From NCBI GenBank assembly GCA_037501455.1, contig CM074860.1:38078501-38142500 (forward strand): a stretch of DNA of 64,000 nt. The letters are read 5' to 3'. The notes beneath the pieces are model-generated. The model searched no databases, was not told the DNA's origin, and saw only the letters and a list, made by a program, of their open reading frames with translations. This DNA comes from Lantana camara. Lineage: Eukaryota > Streptophyta > Magnoliopsida > Lamiales > Verbenaceae. This document shows positions 56,523 to 64,000 of this stretch, piece after piece (within the stretch, counting starts at the first letter, position 1; each line of letters opens with the position of its first letter). Made by a program: the position numbers and the translations under genes.

Positions 56523-56975
56523 GATCAGAATGCTGTGGTGGAAGGTACAATACATATTCATGGCATATCATTACATGTATTGTTTGATCCCGGGGCTACT
56601 CATTCTTTTATTGCCCGGGATATTGTTATCTCTTTACCTTTGCTTGCTGAGATATCTGCGCATGTGTTTATGGTGAGTTCTCTCTTGGGGAAGAGCTTGG
56701 AGACGGACAGAGTGTTTCGTGAGTGTCCGGTGAGTTTTGAGGGTCGAGTATTTCCTGCTAATTTGATCGAGATGCCAATGAGGAGGTATAGGGTGATTCT
56801 TAGGATAGATTGGCTCTACCGACATTGTGCAGTTATGGATTGCCATTTGAAGAGGATTTCTTTTGGTTCAGTGGTGTTTTCGAGAGAGAGATTGGGATCC
56901 AGTCCATTCATATCCTTTATTGAGGCTAGTAAGCTATTACGGGACGGTGCTATAGGTTCGTGGCTTATCTTCTGA
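56523..56975 (+). pseudogene. Gypsy L protease region
   Basis: The translation shows GTIHIHGISLHVLFDPGATHSFI, the retropepsin region, in which the catalytic DSG/DTG has become DPG. Then comes the RVILRIDWLYRHCAVMDC segment that precedes reverse transcriptase. A frameshift near 56950 moves the frame into the next segment. The change at the catalytic triplet should abolish cleavage. Confidence 0.88.
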
Positions 56976-57994
56976 ACAAACCGAAGGACCAGGTCAAACT
57001 TGAGGAGACTGAGGTCATACGGGAGTATCTGGATGTGTTCCCGGAGAGTTTGGGGTCTTTACCACCGGACAGGGACATTGAGTTTTTAGTGGACCTCTAT
57101 CCCGAAGTTGAGCCTTATTCGAAGACGCCTTACAGGATGGCTGCTGCCGAGTTGAATGAGCTGAAGAAGCAGTTGGATGAACTTTTGGTTAGCGGATACA
57201 TTCGTCCGAGCACTTCTTCGTGGGGTGCTCCCGTCCTATTTGTTAAGAAGAAAGATGGGACGTTAAGGATATGTATAGACTACCGTGAACTGAACAGGAT
57301 GACAGTTAAGAACAAGTATCCCTTACCCCATATTGAGGAGTTGTTTGATAGCTTGCAAGGTTCGCGAGTGTACTCCAAATTGGATTTGAGGCAGGGTTAC
57401 TATCAGTTGAGGATTAGAGAGGAGGATATCTCTAAGACTTGATTCAACACGAGATACGGGCACTTTGAGTTTGTGGTTATGCCGTTTGGCTTGAGAATGC
57501 TCCGGCAGTGTTTATGGATATGATGTACCTGGTGTTTAGACCGTTCCTTGATAAGTTCGTGGTGATCTTTATAGATGACATCTTGGTGTATTCGAGATCT
57601 GTTGAGGAGCATGCACAACATCTCCGGATTGTGTTGGAGACACTTAGAGAGCACAAGTTGTATGCCAAGTTTAGTAAGTGCGAGTTCTGGATTGATCGAG
57701 TCACTTTTCTGGGTCACATTATCTCAGGTGATGGAATTGAGGTCGATCCCTCTAAGATTGAAACGGTATTACATTGGGAGAGGCCTAGGAACGCCTCGGA
57801 GATACGGAGTTTTCTGGGTTTGGCAGGTTATTATAGGAGATTTGTGATGGATTTCTCTAAAATTGCAGCCCCGTTAACTAGGTGGACTAAGAAGGAGACC
57901 AAGTTTGAATGGGATGATAGTTGTGAGATGAGCTTCCAGACTTTAAAGGAAAGGTTGACTACAGCGCCAGTTCTTACCCTACCCGAGGGGGTTG
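56950..57994 (+). pseudogene. Gypsy L reverse transcriptase and start of RNase H
   Basis: In order: [81 protein letters not shown], a TGA stop near 57440, [12 protein letters not shown], a frameshift near 57495, then [21 protein letters not shown] (FIDD about 57568-57579), the [15 protein letters not shown] connection region and the beginning of RNase H. It is cut at 57994 by LTR N before the RNase H active-site residues; integrase is not in the window. Protein remnants fit a plant chromovirus-type Gypsy, but without a chromodomain in view the clade stays open. Confidence 0.92.
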
Positions 57995-59107
57995 TGTAGC
58001 ACCCCAAACGAAAGGCACCACATCCCCCGCACTATGACCCAAACCCGGTTACGAAATGGAAAGTCCGTACCAGAATCCGAATCATAGCGAACAGGAGACC
58101 AACTCACACACTATGCTAGGCGGGAGCTAGAACCTCGAAACCAAGAAAACAATCCCACAAAGTAAAAGCAGGTGCGGAAGCAAAACATAATGTCAAACAC
58201 AATATAAGCAGCAGATGACGGGTTCAACTAACATAGATACCTAATCCCGAAATTCCAAACATGAATCATAAATCATAAATCATAATCAAAGCAATTCATA
58301 CATACTTCTTGACTTATTCAATATACAATATGCGTGTGAAATGACTCCGACATGACCACAGGACTCAACAGACTAAGAATCCCGCCTAGCACACCAAAAC
58401 CTGCAAAAGAACTGAAAAGAAAACCGGGTTCAGTCTATAGGAGACTGGTGGGTATAAAACAAGGTATAAGTAGAATATAAAACTGTAATTAAACAATCAC
58501 ATGCAAGCTATAATCCCAAGTGAGGTTTTAAAGAATTTCCTAAGTGGGTGAATAAAAATCATCAAAAGGGATTATAACGAATCATTAACATTAGGTTATT
58601 ATTGGCCCGACGAGTGGGCATGCATTATCTCCAACCACCACCTCGTGTAATTCATTTAACATTCTTTCTTTCCTTCTTTCATTCATGTATAACATTCTTT
58701 TGTGCACAATCATAAACATTTACACGTTCTTCCTCCGGGTGATCGGCCCAAACCATCCATTCATTGACCAAAAGGGTTTCACGACTCCTCTAGTGGCACT
58801 CAGCGTCCATTCCTCGCTAACTCCTAACGAGGTCCGGTTACGCCGTACATTGGTGGGACTAGTGTGAGGGATCACCGTCAGCCCATGCCTCCTCGGGTCA
58901 CCACGCACACCAAGTCCCTGGGCCCCATTCTGTGCATAACATTCTTTCTTTTCTCGCCAAAACATTTGGTAGGATCATAAAATAAGGGCTTACGTTTAAA
59001 AATCATTGACTCAGGAAAAGGACTCTATATACATATATACTTTTGGCTGAAATCTTTACACTTTGGGAGTATATAGGGTCATTTAACTAAATAGAAGAGA
59101 AACCCAC

Positions 59108-59194
59108 CTGATACACCTCTTACCGAACAATACCAAAAGGAAAAGAAGACTTGAGGAAGCCTATGAACCCGGCACATCTCCGCCGTGGAGAAAA
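59108..59194 (-). other. Candidate leader mini-exon of LTR N
   Basis: These 87 nt lie between CTCTTGTACAG| and GTGTATCAG|GTGGGT and include TCTCC...GGAGA. GATGCACGGC lies about 55 bp upstream. Confidence 0.42.
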
Positions 59195-60045
59195 CTGTAC
59201 AAGAGATAATGTAGTAAACTCGTGAGACTCAAGACTCTGAGTGAACCATATAAGATGCACGGCATGTTATACACATGATTTGAGATGCATAAGAGTATAA
59301 ATCATGTTATGAGGCCATATAATCGAGTAACTTATTCAAAACGTTCAATATATAGTGGTTTTATATTAATGCTTATCATATCTTTCATATTTTGTATCAA
59401 ATCAAGCCATAAGCTTTATACAATATCCACAACACATTTTATAACATGTTTTCGATACATATGAGTCATATAGAGATGCAAGGAATCTATTTAGCACATA
59501 AGGAAGGCATTGGATATATAAAAGATTCACATTGTAGCACTTAGATGTTTATGCATATCTTTCATGTTTGTCCATCACATCTTAAGTCATAAAGTTCATA
59601 ATCAAATCATAACATATCACAATTACAAGATTTAGGCACAAGATATCGATTAAAACACGTATGGAAGTCAAGAGGGGGTGAAAGAAACACAAGAAGGTGG
59701 ATATTGGCGAAAGTTGACAATTCAAAAACGAACAAGCTGTAAAGAATTGATCATATCTTGAGTTGTAGATGCTAGAATTGAACTTTGTTTTTTGGATATT
59801 AAATTAGACAAATAGGCCTTTAAAATGGTAGGTGGCTCGAATCGTGGTTCAAAGTGAGATGAAAATGGCGTAGGTTTGAAGTTGGACCAATGCAGAAGTT
59901 CGGCGAAGTAGCGACACCATTTTCAAACGATCATATCTAAAAAATGGGAAAATATAATGAGGTGATTCCAATTGTAGGATGTTCTAGACTTCAAGAGGTT
60001 TCCGTGGGTTCAAAAATCTGGTCAATCCGAGGTCGGACGAAGTCT

Positions 60046-60166
60046 GCACGGCCGTGTCAATATTGGCCTGGAAACTGACACGGCCGTGTCCGATTAAAAA
60101 AAATTCCAACTCGAGGGCCTGACACGGCCGTGTTGGAAATGAACTAGGGTTCGACACGGCCGTGTT
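60046..60166. repeat. Palindrome cassette of LTR N (ACACGGCCGTGT type)
   Basis: Four copies of ACACGGCCGTGT (the first GCACGGCCGTGT) start at about 60046, 60078, 60122 and 60154. It lies in the candidate first intron, as do the other cassettes, with a different palindrome. Confidence 0.9.
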
Positions 60167-61717
60167 GGGTCATCTTCTCTGAAAAAGGGCAGCAAGGAAG
60201 CAGGGGTTCAACGGGAAATGGTCCAAAATCACCCCCAACCTCATTCCAACCAATTAATACATCAAAATGCATCAAATTACACATATATAACATATAAACA
60301 TCAATATAAATCGCATATAGGCATGTTGGGAGCATGTTATCGTGTTTAGGCACTATTCATCACATCACCATAACCATGGATTCAAGCAAGAAAAAGGGAA
60401 ATCAATCGGTAGAAACAAAATACACGAAGAGAGAAACACATTGCTTACCTTGAATCGTTGATCGAACGGTTAGGTCTTGCGAAACCTGAGCTCAAAGTCT
60501 TGAGACCAAAATGGAAGAAATCCTCTCTTTCTCTCTTCCTTGATTGAACGTGAAAGTGGGGAAAAGAAAGAGCTTGGCCCTTATCACTTAACCAAGACAC
60601 GTGTAACACCCCTTACACGTGGAGGTGCCACACCCCCGCACTATAGCCTCAATCCACGTATGAAATGGATAATCCATACATAAATCAAAGCTATAGCGAA
60701 GGGGTGACAATGCAATACCAACAAGCTAGGCGGGAACTAAACTATACATGCAATAAAATGAAGCAGAAGCACCGAATAATTCATCAGTAGATAATACCTA
60801 TCTATCAATACATTAATATTTCTAGCATATTGTTCATATCAAAATGTCCCACACGTGACAGTAACGGTCATAGCATAACAACAAAAGTTATGTACACAAA
60901 ATGGAATGCTAGACTCTGTGAGATGTGCGACCTGACTCGACTCCCGCCTAGCCCACGACCGCTCTCAAGTACCTGAAAGGTGGGGTGTCAGTCCATGGAA
61001 GACCGAGTGAGGCAGTAAATATATGTATAACACAAGTAGCATGCATGTTGTGACCTCGGGTAATGTTTTACTATGAAAGCAATATATGTTTAAAATATAA
61101 TACCCATCGCCCGAGATTACAACTATCCAGTTTATTAATTGAAGTTTATATCATTGATACGTGGCCCTGGCGAGTGAGGGCTTGTCCAACCTTACACCAA
61201 TAGTGAATCATTACAGGCTAATTGAAATATAATGTGATCAAGCAATTCAGTTATGGTGCACACGTATTCATTTCATGAACTCCTTCACTCCGGGTGATGG
61301 CGGGTTTGCAAAGCCCTATCCATCCAGTCTACGCACGTCAGGAACATGACTCCTACGTGCGGGATTCCTTCCTCCACCAACCTCCTGGTGGATTCAGGGG
61401 TCATCCCAGTGTTGAGGGGTGTGTATAGAGCTACCCGTCAGCCCGATGCTTTCCCGGTTGACTCGTACACGTACCCTCGGGCCCAATGTGCTATCATGCT
61501 ACTCGCCACTAAACAATCACGAATAGTACAATACATGCATTGCTTTGCATGATCATGCTATTAATCGAACCACATGCATTGCTTTGCATGAGTCCGATTT
61601 GCTTGAAACTGTTTTAAACGTTTTAGAAATAATTTAAGAAAATAGGTAAATACCCGTGTGGCTTTGAAAGTTCACGTAAGGTTATAGAGTGTTATACATT
61701 TATTAACTAAACCTCAC

Positions 61718-61782
61718 CTTTCTTGCAAAACGTGTCAAGGATACGCTCTAGGGAGCTCGTTCCTCGTTCACCACCTCGGAAC
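61718..61782 (-). other. Candidate leader mini-exon of LTR X
   Basis: These 65 nt lie between TGGTTGCACAG| and GCAAGAAAG|GTGAGG. GACGAACGGC lies near 61838. Confidence 0.45.
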
Positions 61783-62005
61783 CTGTGCAACCACGACGTG
61801 TATACATGAGATATGACCTAAAATGGACCAAATATGACGAACGGCGGAAATGTGTCGAGACGGTCATGAAAGTGCAATGTGGTATCATAATATGTTGTTT
61901 CACATCATATTAGTACATATTATAGCAATTCGGGGTCAAAGAAGTCGTTGGATCGAGGGGCTAATTTCGTAATTTTATGCAGAAACTTTTGTTCTGCAAC
62001 ACAGG

Positions 62006-62238
62006 TGGGAACGGCCGTTCCGGTCCCCTTTGCAAAATGGGAACGGTCGTTCCCAAGGTTCCCCAAAACGTGCCCGCGTTTCTTCCCTTCTAAAGCGCGC
62101 CTTTAAGCTGGGAACGGCCCTTCCGGCGCAAGGCCAAAATGGGAACGGCCGTTCCCATGCTCGGCCGCTTATATTTTGAAAAGGAAATGGGAACGCCCGT
62201 TCCCACCAAGCCTTGAGGCTGGGAACGGTCGTTCCCTG
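62006..62238. repeat. Six-palindrome cassette of LTR X
   Basis: Units near 62008, 62039, 62110, 62140, 62188 and 62220 give spacings of 31, 71, 30, 48 and 32, almost as in M and F. The flanks are ATGCAGAAACTTTTGTTCTGC and GCTTCTGCAACTG. Confidence 0.93.
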
Positions 62239-63098
62239 CTTCTGCAACTGAAAAACAGAGCAGAAACAGAGTATGCTCTCGGGAAGAAACAACAAAGCAA
62301 CAACCAATCCACTCTTGAACCCCAAATACTATAATTTCTGGAAGTATGATGCTTGTGTGTTCAATAGACACTAATATGACATTTAAACACATAAAACATG
62401 CTATATCTTCAAGCTTTCAAGGTTTCATGTACATGATCAAACTTGATCATTCAAGCAAAGTATTCAAATATTTAGGCTAGAAATCATGCAATAATTCATG
62501 AAATAATTATTCAATCATGCTTCCAAGTCTAACTCATTCATCTAGCATAACCAACTCAAACCCTAGTCTAGGAGAACATGATCAAGAATCAACAACTCAT
62601 ACAAACCAACCTTAAAGATGAAAGAAATGGAGAAAGTAGATGATGATGATGCTCAACTCTCAAAAGCTTGGCAAACTTCTTGAAATCTTGATGATCGATG
62701 GAAAATTATTCTTCTTCCCTTTTTCTTCTTGAAGAACCGAGAGAAAGATGAATATGTTTGAGGAAATTTTGGTGTGAAATGATCTCATGGAAGCTTGGAG
62801 ATAGAATAACATAATATCCCTTTTTGAAAAATGTGAAATATGCTAGTTGCCAATAAATCCTCTAACTCATGAAAGTATGTAATTGAGTGCATAAGCTTTT
62901 GAAATATAATCAATTAGGTCCTTAGAAATCATGCAATTAAGTCCCTAGCATTTTAGAAAGTATTTAACTAGGGACAATTTGGTAATTTTATCACTCTCGG
63001 TAATTGATTTCATGCAATAAATATTTTTCGTTATAAAATAAATTCAAAATTTACTATAATAACCGAAAATTATGATTAATAAAATTTGGGGCGTTACA

Positions 63099-63119
63099 AT
63101 TCTCCCCCCCTTAAAAGGA
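63099..63119 (-). other. Polypurine tract of Gypsy X
   Basis: On the minus strand CCTTTTAAGGGGGGGAGAAT ends directly at the LTR. Confidence 0.88.
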
Positions 63120-63168
63120 CCTGGTCCCCAGGTCCACTTTCGAGTTTTCAAATCATGCACGGGTTATA

Positions 63169-63297
63169 AGAGAGCCCCGTCTCTTGAATAAGAAGTGAAA
63201 GATCCCCGTCTTTCAACAAGAAGTGAGAAACCCCGTTTCTCTGGAAGGATGAGAGTGCCCCGTCTCTCAACAAGTTAGGAGAGAACCCCGTCTCTCG
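63169..63297 (-). repeat. Five-unit hairpin array before the polypurine tract of X
   Basis: Five units lie near 63169, 63198, 63226, 63251 and 63279; on the minus strand each is stem-ACGGGG-stem. The second unit has stem GAAAG/CTTTC in place of GAGAG/CTCTC: both arms changed, so pairing is kept. The third likewise keeps pairing with AAACGGGGTTT-like inner bases. Confidence 0.92.
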
Positions 63298-63428
63298 AAC
63301 AAGTTATACTCCAAAACAATACTGGAAACATTTATTACAAAAGAGGCAAGTCATCACGTCAAACACATTGTTGCTAGTAATGATTTCATCATTAATAATA
63401 AAATTCATGATGCTCGTGGTATGCATGT

Positions 63429-64000
63429 TTAATGATACCGTTCACCGTGGAAGTTGCTATGAATGTAGTTGATACCTCGGACTATCCTTGCTCTTTCTCT
63501 TCGCCTTGGACACATATTTGCTTGATGCTCTTTGCTTCCGCACCTCATGCATAGATTTAATCGTTCCCGACAATTCTCGTAAGTGTGATTATCACGCCCA
63601 CAATATGTGCAAAGAATCTTTCCTGACTGTGATGGCGAAGTTATGGTAGAAGTACTTCCTGAAGCCGATCTGTTATTCTGAGGCCTTTTCTTCTTAAGTC
63701 TTTCCGGAGGTGGTAGAACCAAATCACTAACGGGCCTTTTCATTGTATTAGAATCTGGTCCTGATCCTGGGACTAAGTCCTGTTCGAGAGGAGGAACAGG
63801 CCTTCTTGCATTGTCCGAATCCTCAACCTTCAACGCCTTTGCTGTAGCTTTGGCCCAAGTACTTGTATTAGCGGCTTTCAAAGCATCTTGTATTTCCGGC
63901 CTGAGTCCTTGCACAAATTGCACCGCTTTGTGGAAATCGTCGCTCGCTATGTTGGGTGCATAGCGAGATAAGCGTTCAAACTCCGCTATGTACTCACCCA
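63429..64000 (-). CDS. Gypsy X gag, C-terminal part, open at the window edge
   Basis: The frame is open from the right edge to a stop at 63429. It begins in the gag domain (EYIAEFERLSRYAPNIA, then FVQGLRPEIQDAL), continues through a basic, Ser/Thr-rich linker with PPPERLKKKRP, and has two complete zinc knuckles: CTYCGRDNHTYENC and CMRCGSKEHQANMC. It ends with a tail NFHGERYH. No stop or frameshift is seen. Between its stop and the polypurine tract there are only about 310 bp, so this element has no pol in the usual place after gag. The role would be RNA packaging and particle formation. A deletion of pol cannot be excluded. Confidence 0.9.
   Translation of the reverse strand, partial: GEYIAEFERLSRYAPNIASDDFHKAVQFVQGLRPEIQDALKAANTSTWAKATAKALKVEDSDNARRPVPPLEQDLVPGSGPDSNTMKRPVSDLVLPPPERLKKKRPQNNRSASGSTSTITSPSQSGKILCTYCGRDNHTYENCRERLNLCMRCGSKEHQANMCPRRRERARIVRGINYIHSNFHGERYH

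Larger units (their letters stand above)
57995..60601 (-). repeat. Gypsy LTR (N), left part, cut by element X
   Basis: Its left end TGTAGCACCCC is the 3' end of a minus-strand LTR; 57990-57994 (GGTTG) should be its target duplication. On the minus strand: donor ATTCAAG|GTAAGC (exon ends 60449), acceptor TCTTGTACAG| (59195), donor GTATCAG|GTGGGT (59108) and acceptor TTCTTTTGCAG|G (58401). It shares stretches around 59800-59960 with LTR J. It is interrupted at 60602 by X and its front should lie right of the window. Confidence 0.88.
60602..63098 (-). repeat. 3' LTR of Gypsy X (2497 bp)
   Basis: It runs on the minus strand from TGTAACGCCCC (63098) to GGGGTGTTACA (60602). 60597-60601 (ACACG) should be one target duplication. 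Signals: donor CTTTAAG|GTTGGT (exon ends 62611), acceptor GTTGCACAG| (61783), donor AAGAAAG|GTGAGG (61718), and acceptor ACCTTTCAG|GTAC (60973). It is of one family with M and F. Confidence 0.92.

Overview
The window looks like repeat-rich nuclear DNA of a flowering plant, probably a eudicot. Almost all of it is LTR retrotransposons nested inside one another. The evidence is Ty1/Copia and Ty3/Gypsy protein remnants, initiator-Met tRNA primer sites (TGGTATCAGAGC), LTRs of 2.0 to 4.0 kb with TG...CA ends, perfect 5-bp target-site duplications (TSDs), a foldback MITE and an AT-rich background. I found no host protein gene, tRNA, rRNA or CRISPR array. Every long reading frame that makes sense is gag or pol, and most of these are broken.

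Layout, left to right. 1-2148 is part of a minus-strand Gypsy LTR (A) that interrupts a minus-strand Copia element (B, 2149-9094: reverse transcriptase start, integrase, gag-protease, a 2.3-kb leader carrying a MITE, 5' LTR 7144-9094). B abuts an older decayed plus-strand Copia (Z, 9095-10643 and 14441-15731). Z is split by Gypsy D (10644-14440), which has lost everything between mid-gag and the last 40 bp of its 3' LTR. A junction at about 15731 leads into a minus-strand Gypsy (F, LTR 16242-21112) holding a perfect solo Copia LTR (17012-19269). Next come a truncated MITE arm, a ~390-bp tandem repeat (21231-22487), a truncated Gypsy LTR (H), and Gypsy I. The 3' LTR of I is split into 23653-24009, 35165-35450 and 38727-41374 by a complete, very young non-autonomous element (LARD, 24015-35164) and by a solo LTR (J, 35456-38721). 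41375-47324 holds a decayed Copia (K). 47325-48724 is a second copy of the I LTR, interrupted by plus-strand Gypsy L (LTR 48725-51139, gag, protease, reverse transcriptase to 57994). L is itself broken by two solo LTRs (51762-53223 and M, 53854-56522) and then by Gypsy LTR N (57995 on). N is interrupted by minus-strand Gypsy X (LTR 60602-63098), whose internal region shows gag but no pol between gag and the polypurine tract.

The most interesting signal is architectural. The Gypsy LTRs differ in sequence and are 2.4 to 4.0 kb long, yet they repeat one plan in element orientation: a donor-like AAG|GT site, a long intron-like stretch with a cassette of short palindromes, a conserved GCCGTGCGTC block, a YAG acceptor, a 62-87 nt mini-exon, an AG|GTGAGG donor, a second intron-like stretch, and a pyrimidine-rich CAG|G acceptor just before a GCTAGGCGG block. 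Then come the LTR end, the primer site, a GNRA-type hairpin, and an AG|G immediately before the gag ATG. A second signal is an array of 5 to 7 short hairpins (GAGAG-ACGGGGT-CTCTC type, with covarying stems) just upstream of the polypurine tract in the LARD and in X. Splicing and function are inferred from sequence alone.
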